Part shown: positions 46,084 through 58,438 of the stretch, piece by piece
How positions within the stretch are numbered: position 1 is the first letter of the stretch
How the letters are laid out: each line of letters opens with the position of its first letter
Assembly (NCBI GenBank): GCA_947561585.1
Contig: CANNZV010000928.1
Coordinates: forward strand, 124,001 to 188,000
Length of the DNA stretch: 64,000 bases
Reading direction: 5' to 3'
Source: Caprella mutica
Taxonomy: Eukaryota > Arthropoda > Malacostraca > Amphipoda > Caprellidae
Made by a program: the position numbers and the translations under genes
The notes under the pieces: model-generated
Told to the model about the DNA's origin: nothing
What the model saw: the letters and a program-made list of their open reading frames with translations, nothing else
Databases searched by the model: none

Positions 46084-46535
46084 GTTGAATTAAAGCAGGT
46101 AAAGAGTAGCAGTTATAATGAAGTACTAAAAAAGCAGTTATAATGAAGTACTAAAAAAGCAGTTATTAAAGCAGGTAGAAAGTAGCAGTTATAATTAAGT
46201 AAAAAAAAAACAGTTATTGAAGCAGGTAGAAAGTAACAGTTATAATGAAGTAGTAAATAATCAGTTATTAAAGCATGTAGAGAGTAACAGTTATAATGAA
46301 GTAGTAAAAAAGCAGTTATTAAAGCAGGTAGAAAGTAGCAGTTATAATGAAGTAGTAAAAAAACAGTTATTAAAGCAGGTAGAAAGTAGCAGTTATAATG
46401 AAGTAGTAAAAAAGCAGTTATTAAAGCAGGTAGAAAGTAGCAGTTATAAAGAAGTACTAAAAGAGCAATTATTAAAGCAGGTAGAAAGTAGCAGTTATAA
46501 TGAAGTAGTAAAAAAGCAGTTGAATTAAAGCAGGT
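46084..46535. repeat. 51-bp tandem array
   Basis: About nine units of 51 bp beginning GCAGTTATTAAAGCAGGTAG and ending GAAGTAGTAAAAAA. On the plus strand an open frame (46217-46528) reads a 17-residue unit QLLKQVESSSYNEVVKK. The array shares AAGCAGTT with the adjoining satellite. No evidence of translation. Confidence 0.93.
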
Positions 46536-46539
46536 TTTC

Positions 46540-49500
46540 AAACTTACATTTGTCAGCTATTTGAAAAGCAGTTTCCTAAATACTATAATTTCGATTTAAA
46601 AGTTTTTAAAATACTATTTGAAGAGCCGTTTTGAAACTACCATTTAAATAGTGCAGTTTTCAAAATGCTAATTGAATTTGAAAAACAGTTTTGAAAATTC
46701 GAAGCAGTTTTTAAAATAGTATTTGAAAAGCAGTTTTTAAAACACTAGTTGAAAAGCAGTTTAAGAAATAAAGTAGTTTTCAGAATACCATATGAAATGC
46801 AGTTTTTAAATTACTATTCGAAAAGCAGTTTTTAAAATACAATTGAAATGCAGTTTTTAAAATACTATTTGAAAAGCAGTTTTCTGAAATACCATTTAAA
46901 GGGTAGTTTTTGAAATACTAGTTGAAAAGCTGTTTAAAAAATAAAGCAGTTTTCAAAATACCATATGAAATACAGTTTTTAAAATACTATTTGAAAAGCA
47001 GTTTTTGAATTACTATTCGAAAAGCAATTTTAAAATGCAATTGAAATATAGTTTTAAAATAGTATTGGAAAAGCAGTTTTCAAATGAAGTAGTTTTCAAA
47101 ATACGATTTGAAAAGCAGTTTTCAAAATACCATGTGAAAAGCAATTTTTGAAATACCATTTGAAAAGCAGTTTTTTAAATACTTTTTGAAAAGCAGTTTA
47201 AGAAAATGAAGTAGTTTTTAAATTACTATTCGAAATGCAGTTTTTAAAATACTATTTGAAGAACAGTTTTGAAATACCATTTGAAAAACAGTTTTTTAAA
47301 TACTTTTTGAAAAGCTGTTTAGAAAATAAAGTAGTTTCCAAAATACCATTTGAAATGCAGTTTTTGAAATACAATTTGAAAAGCAGTTTTCTAAATACCA
47401 TTCAAATGTAGATCATAGAAAACATAATTTTCTTTTTCTTTCAACTAAATTGGACCTGTGTAGGTGAGAGGATATAAACGTTAACTTGCTCAAATCCAGA
47501 AAGTAGAACATAACCTTAGAACTTTCTTGTTTGGTGTTCTTTCAGATTTATATTGAGTACCTAGTAAAGTGATCGGTTGAAAAAGCAGTTAAAGTTTATA
47601 AAATACTATTTGGAAGGCGGTTATTAAAATAGTATTTGAAAAGCAGTGTTTAAAATAATATTTGAAAAGCAGTTTCTTATATATATACTATTCAAAAAGT
47701 TTTTCAAATACTATTTGAAAAGCAGTTTTAAAATACTATTTGAAGAGCAGTTTTTAAGAAACTATTTGAATACCAGTTTTTAAAAAAATATCTTTTTTTA
47801 ATACTAATTGAAAAGCAGCTTTTTGGAAATATAATTTAAAAAGCAGTTTTATACATACTATTTGAAAAGCAGTTTTTGAAATAGTATTTGAAAAGCAGTT
47901 TTTAAAATAGTATTTGAAAAGCAGTTTCAGCTGCTTTGAAAAAGCAGTTTCAGCTGCTTTGAAGCAGTTTTTGAAATAGTATTTGAAAAGCAATTTTTAA
48001 GATACTATTTGAAAAACAGTTTTATAAATACTATTTGAAAAGCAGTTATAGAAATAGTATTTGAAAAGCAGTTTTAGAAATAGTATTTGAAAAGCAGTTT
48101 TGAAATAGTATTTGAAAAGCAGTTTATAAAATACTATTTAAAAAACAGTTTTTAAAATACTATTTGAAAAGCAGTTTTTAAAATAGTATTTAAAAAAATA
48201 CTATTTGAATAACAGTTTTTAAAAAAGTATTTGAAAAGCAGTTTTTAAAGTAGTATTTGAAAAGTAGTTTTTAAAATACTATTTAAAAAGCAGTTTTTAA
48301 AATATTATTTGATTTAAAATATTATTTGAAAAGTAGCTTTTAAAATACTTTTTGGAAAGCAGTTTTTAAAATACTTTTTGAAAAGCAGTTTTTAAAATAC
48401 TTTTTGAAAACACTATTTTAAAAGCAGTTTCTAAAATAGTATTTGAAAAGCAGTTTTTAAAATACTATTTGAAAAGCAGTTTTTAAAAAAGTATTCGAAA
48501 AACAGTTTTTAAAAACGTATTTGAAAAGCAGTTTTTAAAATACTATTCAAAAAGCACTTTTTAAAATACTATTTGAGAAGCAGTTTTTCAAGCATTTGAG
48601 AAGCATTTTTTAAAATACTTTTTGAAAAGTAGCTTTTGAAATACTTTAAAAGTACTGCTGCTATAAAAGCAGTTTTTAAATAGTATTTGAAAAGCAGTTT
48701 TTAAAATACAATTCGAAAAGCAGTTTTTAAAATATAATTTGAAAAGCAGTTTTTAAAATACTATTTGAAAAGCAGTTTTTAAAATACTATTTGAAAAGCA
48801 GTTTTTAAAATAGTATTTTAAAAAATACTATTTGAAAAACAGTTTTTAAAAAAGAATTTGAAAAGCAGTTTTTTAAATAGTATTTGAAAAGCAGTTTTTT
48901 AAATAGTATTTGAAAAGCAGTTTTTAAAATACAATTCGAAAAGCAGTTTTTAAAATACTATTTGAAGAGCAGTTTTTAAAATACTATTTGAAAAGCAGTT
49001 TTTAAAAAATTATTTAAAAAAATACAATTTGAAAAACGGTTTTTAAAAAAGTATTTGAAAAGCAGTTTTTAAAGTAGTATTTGAAAAGTAGTTTTTAAAA
49101 TACTATTTAAAAAGCAGTTTTTAAAATATTATTTGATTCAAAATATTATTTGAAAAGTAGCTTTTAAAATACTTTTTGAAAAGCATTTTTTTAAATACTA
49201 TTTGAAAAGCATCTTTTAAAATATTTTGGGAAGCAGTTTTAAAAATACTATTTGAAAAGCAGTTTTTAAAATACTATTTAAAACAGTTTTTAAAAAAGTA
49301 TTTGAAAAACAGTTTTTAAAATAGTATTTGAAAAGCAGTTTCTAAAATATTATTCAAAAAGCAGTTTTTAAAATACTATTTGAAAACACTATTTTAAAAG
49401 CAGTTTCTAAAATAGTATTTGAAAAGCAGTTTTTAAAATACTATTTGAAAAGCAGTTTTTAAAATACTATTTGAAAAACAGCTTTTAAAAAAGTATTTGA

Positions 49501-50375
49501 AAAGCAGTTTTTAAAGTACTATTTGAAAAGCAGTTTTTAAAATACTATTCAGAAAGCAGTTCTTAAAATACTATTTGAAAAGCAGTTTTTAAAATACTAT
49601 TTTAAAAGCAGTTTTCAAAATACTATTTGAACAGTAGCTTTTAAAATACTATTTGAAAAGCAGTTTTTAAAATACTATTTGAAAAGCAGTTTTTAAAATA
49701 CTATTTGAAAAGCAGTTTTTAAAATACTATATGAAAAGCAGTTTATAAAATACTATTTGAAAAGCAGTTTTTAAAGTACTATTTGAAAAGCAGTTTTTAA
49801 AATACTATTCAGAAAGCAGTTCTTAAAATACTATTTGAAAAGCAGTTTTTAAAATACTATTTTAAAAGCAGTTTTCAAAATACTATTTGAACAGTAGCTT
49901 TTAAAATACTATTTGAAAAGCAGTTTTTAAAATACTATTTGAAAAGCAGTTTTTAAAATACTATTTGAAAAGCAGTTTTTAAAATACTATATGAAAAGCA
50001 GTTTATAAAATACTATTTGAAAAGCAGTTTTTAATATACTATTTGAAAAGCAGTTTTTAAGATACTATTTGAAAAGCAGTTTTTAAAATACTATTTGAAA
50101 AGCAGTTTTTAAAATACAATTTGAAAAGCAGTTTTTAAAATACAATTCGAAAAGCAGTTTTTAAAATAGTATTTGAAAAGCAGTTTTTAAAATACTATTT
50201 GAAAAGCAGTTTTTAAAATACTATTCGAAAAGCAGTTTTTAAAATACTATTCGAAAAGCAGTTTTTAAAATAGTATTTGAAAAGCAGTTTTTAAAATAGT
50301 ATTTGAAAAGCAGTTTTTAAAATACCATTTTAAAATCATTTTTTTAAATGGTAAATAGTATTTGAAAAGCTTTCT
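46540..50375. repeat. 26-bp satellite (TTTTTAAAATACTATTTGAAAAGCAG)n
   Basis: About 3.8 kb of degenerate 26-bp units, interrupted at 47400-47580 by unrelated sequence. Divergence is highest at the left and lowest at 49400-50330. A 260-bp (ten-monomer) block at 49511-49770 is repeated immediately at 49771-50030, with the private variants ACTATTCAGAAAGCAGTTC and GAACAGTAGC in both. Longer similarity also links about 48180-48360 with 49005-49190. Confidence 0.95.
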
Positions 50376-51304
50376 CCTTTTAATTGATTTGATTGATTGT
50401 ATGATTGATTCAATTATTGAACAAAGAATTCAAGTTTCGAATCTTTTTCCAAATAAGTGTTTGGTCATAATTTTATTTTGCCAAATGTGGCGAACATATT
50501 TTAGAAAATCATTCAAATTAATTTCGTAATTTTGTTTCACGTTGTCTAATGGATCGTGTTCAGCCTGTTTTGTGTGGATATTTATTTAATATTAATGGTT
50601 ATTGAAAAAAAAATTTTCTTTTGAATTCAGTCGTTGTTTTCTTAAAAAGTTTTTTCTTTACTTTTCTTCTCTTTTGTTCTCTCATTTTTGTTTGTCATCA
50701 TTGTTCTTCTTCTTTAATTTTTTGCCATTTTTATTCATAAGCTTTACAACGTTCACTACGTATGCTCCAAACGCAATCTAGCCTAACCGACGTTTCCAAA
50801 ATTACAAGTTTCTGCTATAGCTTCTGTATGACATGTCCCAAGATAGCGAGAGGACCTATTGATATTATATGATAAAAACAATGGTCTAATAGTACTTCAC
50901 ATTGTCACAATTTAATTTGGATTTAAAATACTGACAGTGGTATATATGTGTACCACTACTAGCTCGTAGCTTCAAAAATATATACTCGAAACTAAAACAT
51001 CTAAAATGCTGAAAAAGAGCCCGCAAATCGTATAAAAATAGGATTTATTAATAAATCCTTCTTTATTTTTATTCTTTAAATTCAAATTTTAATAATAATT
51101 ATTATATGCTTCTTCTTCATCCTTCACGGCCCACCCTGTTCATTTTGTTAAATTATCAATATATTATAATTAGAATTTTAATTACCTTCTAGAAAGGTAA
51201 AGTGCCCGATAAATAAAGTTATCATTATAATTATCTTAATCAAGATTGCGGAGAGTAATTTTTTGATCGATATTTATTTATTTGAATTTTGTTAAAAGCA
51301 TTAC
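50376..51304. other. Intergenic, nothing recognised
   Basis: AT-rich, with a T-rich tract at 50600-50740. Confidence 0.45.
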
Positions 51305-51610
51305 TAATTTGAATTATGTATTGTTTTTATTTCATTTTTACCATGTTTATAATTTTTTAACGTTACTTTCAGTTTTAGAGGATAGCGCTAGGGTTATGCT
51401 CTTCAACTACGTGGTCTTATATTTTGTGTTAGGTAGGCTCTTAGGCTTTATTTACTGTTGCATCTTCATTTTCCACTTCCATTCGTGAGTGTGTCCTTTT
51501 CCGTCCCATTCCTTGGAAAAGAGTAGCTTTTCTATATCCACGGGCATCGTCACCGACGGTGATAAGTGACTTTGTTTGTACTTTCCTTTTTACGTCAGCG
51601 ATGTTAGATT
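51305..51610 (+). repeat. Dispersed family F copy, shortened
   Basis: AATTTGAATTATGTATTGT, GGATAGCGCTAGGGTTATGC, TTAGGTAGGCTCTTAGGCTT and TACGTCAGCGATG are in order; the interior before TACTTTCC is deleted. Confidence 0.7.
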
Positions 51611-52613
51611 CAATCTTTAAATCATACGTCATATCTACCAAAAGTAATCACTCCTTCTTTAGCTTTCTTATTATTTGAAATAATATCGAAACTTAAATTT
51701 TTAAACAATTTTAGAAATTAAACTACAATGTTTATAGTTGTAATGAAAAAAATTGCCATAAGCTTGGCAAATACAGTTGAATTACTCAGGTTTCTTCATG
51801 AGTACCTTTTTAATGAGAGAGGTGGATTAGTGTGGGGATAATATCCTGGGGAGGAATAATTCTATCCTTCATTTCCTCTCGTTGCAAATAATCCCTTATA
51901 GCTATGCTTTCCTCATCCCTAGCTATGTTTCCCCATCCCTAGCTATAGTTTTCCCCACATTTTCTCAATCATATGTTGCAGTTTTCAAACCATCTAAACT
52001 ATGTTAAATTCACAACATATATATTTATTCCAATTATTATCTCTACCCTTTACCATGAGATATAAAGTTTTTTCCATCTGTTGCCTCATTTGCTTACGTC
52101 AAGAGAATTTTTCCACCTTTTAACATTGACTTTAGTTTAATGGAGATTTGATAGAAGCATCTATAGTGCTCATCATGCACTATCCAAAAAACGAATACCT
52201 ATATTAATTGTATTCTAGTTGCGGATTTAATGATGGAATAATTTAAACAAATTTAAATTAAGATAATTATTATAATTAAAAGATAAGATAATTATAATTA
52301 ATAAAGTTAGTTTGATTGCAAAAATGGAATTTTTAGGGTTTATTATTGAGTAACTATTCACTGTGATGAACATCTATAAGAAATATGGATTGGCTGCAGT
52401 GAATAGGCGTAAGATTTGATATACGTGGTAGAGCCAGGAGAGGTATCATCTGCAGTTCTGAAACAGAATAATAGATTGTAGAAAAAGTAATTGGTAGAAG
52501 GGTAGGAAATTTGAGAAGGTAACTTTTTAATAAATATCATTCTCTAGCAATAGATTTTAAATGACTTTATACAGATTTCTAAAGAGTTCTGTGTTTAAGC
52601 AAATAAATAGTTT
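51611..52613. other. Intergenic, nothing recognised
   Basis: AT-rich. CCCTAGCTATG words repeat twice near 51915-51945. No supported gene. Confidence 0.45.
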
Positions 52614-52618
52614 CCAAA

Positions 52619-52786
52619 GTAATAGTCATTCAGTAATAGTCATTCAGTAATAGTCATTCAGTAATAGTCATTCAGTAATAGTCATTCAGTAATAGTCATT
52701 CAGTAATAGTCATTCAGTAATAGTCATTCAGTAATAGTCATTCAGTAATAGTCATTCAGTAATAGTCATTCAGTAATAGTCATAAG
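52619..52786. repeat. 14-bp tandem array (GTAATAGTCATTCA)n
   Basis: Twelve units, eleven of them identical, ending in GTAATAGTCATAAGG. Confidence 0.95.
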
Positions 52787-54499
52787 GAATATTTTTGAGG
52801 AATAGTTGAGGAATAGTTTTAAGGAATATTTTTAAGTAATTAGATTATATATGTGGATAAGAGGCGACTATATTCACATTGAAATTGGATTTCAAAAACT
52901 CTATGGGCATACCCGTTAATTGGAAGCAAGAGAAACTTACGGCCTTAATGGCAGGTAGCACTCACGTGGGGGAGATGTGACAGCCCCATAAGGTTGAATT
53001 TCAATGTTGTACCAACATGGTAACAATGTGACGTTTCTGTGGTTAATATATATTTTTATAATTGTTTCAATAAAAATAAAATAAATGACCATATAATTTC
53101 CATCTTATATTTATTATTGAAATTATTTGAAACTTACTTTTTGTTGTTATATGAATTAATATATTGCAGGAAATGCAATACTTGTCGTTATTGGTATTGT
53201 CGAATAGCTAGGTCCCGCGTATAGCGGAATTTATACAAGATCTGAATATCTTTTTTCTCATACTATTCTATGAATCTTTTCAACAAAATTATCAATGAAT
53301 GTACAATTTCATATTCAAAACTACCTAGGTATAATTTTAATTATAAATTTTATAATCTATCATATTGTGCACATGAATATTTACAATACATGGATATTCA
53401 CTGATATTTTCAGAAAAATAGATAATAATTATATTAGCCTTATATCAAAATTTCATTATGATAAGCCAACACTCAACATTAATCAAATCTGTTAGATTTA
53501 TAATTATAAATATTGCTACCTAGACTTGCAAGGGTGTTAGGGCTAAAGGTACTGAACTTAAATATATAAACAAATTAAAGAAAATATATTAAAATTATTC
53601 TAGCGAAAGGATAATGGTTATAATCAACTATGATAAACTTTCTATATGAAATAATCAAAGTCTAAAAGTTTTAATCATCTTTTTATTTCTTGTAAACTAT
53701 ATTTAAACCCCGCGCGAGATTGCGTGACGTCATCAGAGCAACACTCGAAAGTCAAATTTAAAGCAACTAAAAGGTGTATAATTATAAGAGTTTCAATTTA
53801 TAATATTATTATATTATATTATTATTATTAATACTATAATATTATTCAAGCAATAATAGATTTGATTGATTATTCAATCTCAAAAGTCCTTAATTTTCTA
53901 TTGAATACTACTGCCTTGATGACGTAACGCACACAAAACACACGATTCGTTTCCGTCAAATAAATCAGTAATTTTGTAAATGCTCAAGTCAACAGTCAGG
54001 CGGCTAACATTTTGTTTAAATGTATCTGTAGTCCAGTCCACTGCTCAGTGTCATTCTAGCAGCGATGGTTGGTGTACGCACATTATGAATGCTCCAGCTT
54101 GCGTTCATTTAAGTCATTTCCATCGCATCTGTTGCTTAAATATTTAGCAGAAAATCATCATGTATCAATTAAAAGTCCAAATGTAAACATCAATATGATC
54201 GGAGAAGCTATTATACTGAATAATGAGCAAATACACTTTCTAACAGCTGATCACTGAATGCCTTAATTTTCCAATAAAAACGTAATTTAATACTAAAATA
54301 AGAGTTAAGCCTTTTAGGTAAGGTTAAAGAAATGTAGTGTATTTAAAAATAGTTTTTACCAAGTTTAAGGTATTAAATTATTTAAAAATTACTCTAAAAA
54401 TCAGAAACCAAATTATTTTATTACATTAAAACTCATTATTAAAGTTGTGATAATGAGAGTTTAAAATCATAGATCATGAAAATATGATAATTAATTGAT
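52787..54499. other. Intergenic, one small open frame
   Basis: The open frame 54069-54257 (62 codons; starts at a non-ATG codon) is followed by CCAATAAAAACG, a possible polyadenylation signal at 54271. No domain recognised and no splice partner found. GTTGTGATAATGAGAGTTTAAAATCATAGATC at about 54444-54475 matches the 16875 MITE in part. Confidence 0.3.
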
Positions 54500-54690
54500 T
54501 AAGTAAGGGTTTAACGTCTGTTTCGGAACCAAAGGCCATATCGCTGACGTCAAAAGGAAATTAAGTACAAGGGACTGGAAAATGCAGTCAGAGAGGAAAG
54601 TGGCTCAATGAACAAAGTCACTTACCACCGTCGGTGACAATGCTCATGAATGCAGTCACTTACCAAGGAATGTGACGGAAAGAGACACTA
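54500..54690 (-). repeat. Dispersed family F copy, shortened
   Basis: TAAGGGTTTAACGTCTGTTTCGGAACC, ATCGCTGACGTCAAAAGG and CTTACCACCGTCGGTGAC correspond to the 3' half of the family on the minus strand. Confidence 0.75.
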
Positions 54691-54894
54691 GTAGCCCTAT
54701 AATTATTTTATCATTTAATTCATTACAAAACTTGCTAAAATATATTCTATTTAAGGTACAGGTTAGACATTTTTCTCTCACTGAATGACTTTTGAAATTT
54801 CTAACTCTAATCAGTCCTACTTTAGGTCAGTATCAATCAATCAATATTTTTCAAATATAGGAATAAAAATAAAGCTTCAGGATAGATAATAATA

Positions 54895-55372
54895 ATTCAG
54901 TAAGGGTTTAAGGTCTGCTTCGGACCCCAAGGCCATATCGGTGACGTAAAAGGGAAATTAAATACAAGGGAATGAAAGAAGCAATCAGAAAGGAACAAAG
55001 TCACAGTCAGTGACAAGCTGATGGATGCAGAAAAGCTACTCAGTGAATGCAGTCACTTCCAAGGAATGTGACGAAAAGGGACACAAGCACCGGTGACTGC
55101 ACTCACGGATGGAAGAGGAGGTAGTAAACGAAGCCTAAGAGCCTACCTAACAAAAAAAAAAATCTAAGACCTCGTTGAAGAGCATAACTCTAGCGCTATC
55201 CTCTAAAACTGCAAGTAGCGTTAAAAAAAGTATAAACATGGTAAGAATTTAAAAAAAGACCATCCATTATCCAAATTACAACAGTTCGGGGCACAAGGGA
55301 CACCACCCCCCTTCTCTTCCATTCACCACAGACAGCTTCAGGATAGGGTCAAGGTCCAGTCATTCTGACACT
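54895..55372 (-). repeat. Dispersed family F copy, near full length
   Basis: Minus-strand copy from AGTAAGGGTTTAAGGTCTGC to CACCACAGACAGCTTCAGGATAGG, with GAGCATAACTCTAGCGCTATC inside. Confidence 0.8.
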
Positions 55373-55567
55373 TATAATAATTGCTAAAATAGACAACATT
55401 CAGACAAGGTTAATATTGACTACAAGAATTATAATTGTAACGTCACAAGGATAATTAAATACGAACAGCTGAAATTTGTATTTTGAAAAAAAAAATTTTA
55501 TACAAAAATGGCTAATAATAAAAGAAAAGTCAGAGATTGTCAATACAATGTTTGATTTTTTTTTTAA

Positions 55568-55992
55568 TTTAGGAGTTTAACGTCTGCTTCTGAACCAAAG
55601 GCCATACAGCTGACATCAAAAGAAAATTAAATGCAAGGGACTGGAAGAAGCAGTCAGAAAGGAAAGTGGCTCCATGAACAAAGTCACTTACCACCGTCTG
55701 TGACAATGCTCATGGATGCAGAAAAGCTGCTCTGTGAATGCAGTTACTTCTAAGGAATGTGACGAAAAGGGACACAAGCACCGGTGGCTGCACTCACGGA
55801 TGGAAGAGGAAAATGAAGAGCCTACGAGCCTACCTAACACAAAATCTAAGACCTCATAGTTGAAGAGCATAACCCTAGCGCTATCCTCTAAAACTGCAAG
55901 TAGCGTTAAAAAAGTGATAAGCCCAAGGGACGCCACCCCCCTTCTCTTCCATTCACCACACACAGCGTCAGGATAGAGCCCCTGGGGAGTAC
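55568..55992 (-). repeat. Dispersed family F copy, near full length
   Basis: Minus-strand copy from TAGGAGTTTAACGTCTGCTT to GAGCCCCTGGGG, with a small internal deletion around the CATTTTCCTC region. A 91-codon minus-strand open frame within it is not supported. Confidence 0.8.
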
Positions 55993-56241
55993 AATGTTTA
56001 AATGATCAAATTTATATTAAGATATTATTTTAAAAGTATGCCTGTTTAAATATCCATTCCTTTTCAATAAATAGTCAATTAATTTATATTTAATTACTTC
56101 AATTCAAATTACTGACACAATAATTAAATGGGATTGGAGTCCCAATTTAAGTTATATACAGGTGACTAAAAATTCAAAGTATATTAATCCTTACATACCC
56201 TTACAGAAAAAGTTTTGCAATGATACCAAAATTTTAGGTAA

Positions 56242-58438
56242 TCAAATTATTTCTGCCAAATCTAAACAAGGAAAAATATTACAGCCTATGAATGATAATG
56301 CTGTTAGAGAAGTCAGTTTTTCAATATTTATTATGGGAGAGTTGTCAGTGTTTGCCTTGAATTTTTTTTCTGCTGATAGGCAGATGTCGACAACATCTTT
56401 TGATGGATACTTCAGCCCCCCTTCCTTATTCTTGCGTGAAATTAAATTGAAAATCGTTTTATGTGGAACATTGGGTTCAGAGTCTTCCAATGCTGAACAA
56501 CACTCTTGACATTTCAGTCTTTTCAGAAGCTTGCCTACAACGAACCCTGCAATATATGATACTACATTCTTGTAGTAAACGTCGTTGTTTAAAAACTCTG
56601 AATTTAAATTTATATCCATTTCTTCATCTAAATCAAATTGCCCTTCACTATCATCATCAAAGAGGTTATTCCTAAGTGAAGACCCATTAATTTCCTTTAT
56701 ATACCTCTTACTAGGAACTATTAGTGTTTTTGAAAATGGTTGACTGCTAACATTAAGTATTTTTATTTCTTCTAAAGGAATACAATTGCCTCTCAAAGAT
56801 TCCGAAACCTCATTGCGAATTAACAATCTTTTAAAGGCTGCTCTGAACTGAATAGCTGTAGGGTTATTGTTCCACCCGCCTAGTCTTCTAATTTTACCAA
56901 AAAACATTTCCAAATGATCTTGACTTAGTTTGTACGTGAGTAAGTAACTCATACCAAAATCAGAAATTCTCTGGTAAACTTGTTGCACACTTATTTTTTT
57001 TTTAAATTCCATATGGGCCCTGGATAATTTATTAACTAAGCGCAAACCTGTACTTTCTTGAAGTTCAAATAATTTGTTAATGAAGGAATATTTGATACCA
57101 TTTCCACCTCCATCTTTCAAATATCCCAAATCTGCCAATGTGTTTCGGATTAATTTTAGCATGTGGCAAGCATCTAACATGATGTTGACATTTTTGCCTG
57201 TGGTGGGATGTTTAAAATATGGTTTCAAATGATTAACATCAATTGAGCAACCTAAATTTTTGGCCATTGAAATATTGCTAGAAGCTCCATCAAAAGTTAT
57301 TGCTTCGACATCAACCCCACAACTATTCATCAATCTCAAACATTGTTGGATGAGTCCCTTTCGGGATACTCCATCCAAAGAATCAATTAAAAAATATCCT
57401 ACAGGCAATTTCTAAGACGCATTTAGAGATACAATCATAAAAACTAATGCTTCCTTTGCTATTGGAGCAGAGTCATCTGTTATGCCTGCTCCAAAGTCCA
57501 CATATCCATAAAAGGAGCCATTAACCCATTCAACATGTTGTCTGATGGCCATTTCATCCATCATCAGACAACAAGGTACTCTCTTTCCTGTATTATCAAC
57601 GTACCTTTTGAGTGCTTCGATGGCATCATTGCAGAATCCTGGATCACCAGAAACACTCTGGTACCACTTGGCAAGAGTTTTGGGATGTGGCAAGAACATG
57701 TTGAATGCTTTCCTGACATAAGAGTAAGCTTGGGGGGAGTAGAAATGAAGAGTTATTGCAAATGCTCTTATATCAGGATTGTATTTACGTTCTAGTGTCC
57801 CCTTTGAATCTTTGGTTACAGCGCGTTGGAATAATTCCTTCACACCTGTACTAGTAGATTGGAGTAAAGTTCCAACCTCTTTAGAAATTAACAATTTCGA
57901 CTCCAATTCAGATATAATATTGTTGAGAGAAACTATTTTTTTAGATAGATACGAATTAGCAAACCTCATACGTTTAAGCTTCCTTTTGTTGTTATTCAGA
58001 AATTTTTCATTTCTTGATAATTTACGTTTAAGAGAGACCTTTCTAGGTGTATCTCCCAAGCTGAATAAACTTCTATCAGCATTATCATTAGTATGAATTG
58101 AATTTTCAAAATCATCTAATAGTTTGAAAAATTCAGGTTTAGGGATAACATTACAAGACTGATGAGAAGTGGAAGGTTCTTCTTTTGAGGGTAGAATATT
58201 TACTACAGCAGATGAAGAAGAGGATATTGAAGGTTGAATAGAAGAGGGTAAAGATTGAATATTTGGAGCAATCTTTGGAAAGGAGCCTTTTTTCAAAATA
58301 AATCTACCTGAAGGATGCCTTACTTTATCAGCAATATCAAAGTGATTTGAACAAATGCACGAGTACTTCAGAGGGTAGAAGTTCTTGTGAGGAACAGCAT
58401 CACTCCAAATTTTTTTCAGCGCATCATCCTTTGGAAAA
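56242..58438 (-). pseudogene. P-element-type (THAP) transposase, one internal stop
   Basis: Two minus-strand frames in the same phase, split only by TAG at 57414-57412 where related transposases have tryptophan (SLNAS*KLPVGYF). Order: partial THAP zinc finger (SFPKDDALKKIW, CICSNHF; its first C-x-C half is missing and would be in an upstream exon, since TTTTTTTACAG|T at 58439 is a good acceptor), a leucine-rich coiled coil (ISELESKLL), then the RNase-H-like domain with Asp in CCLMMDEMAIR, EAITFDGASSN, NIMLDACHMLK, and the C-terminal QDHLEMFFGKIRRLGGWN. About 730 codons remain. THAP binds the element ends; the RNase-H fold cuts DNA. No upstream THAP exon or terminal repeats found. Could alternatively be a domesticated THAP9-like copy now decayed. 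Confidence 0.9.

Noticed and set aside
47754..47993. 79-codon minus-strand open frame (LLFKYYFKNCF)
   Set aside because: A reading of the 26-bp satellite.
55688..55963. Minus-strand 91-codon open frame resembling 44832-45134 in reverse
   Set aside because: Same dispersed family F read in either orientation; frames are not conserved between copies.
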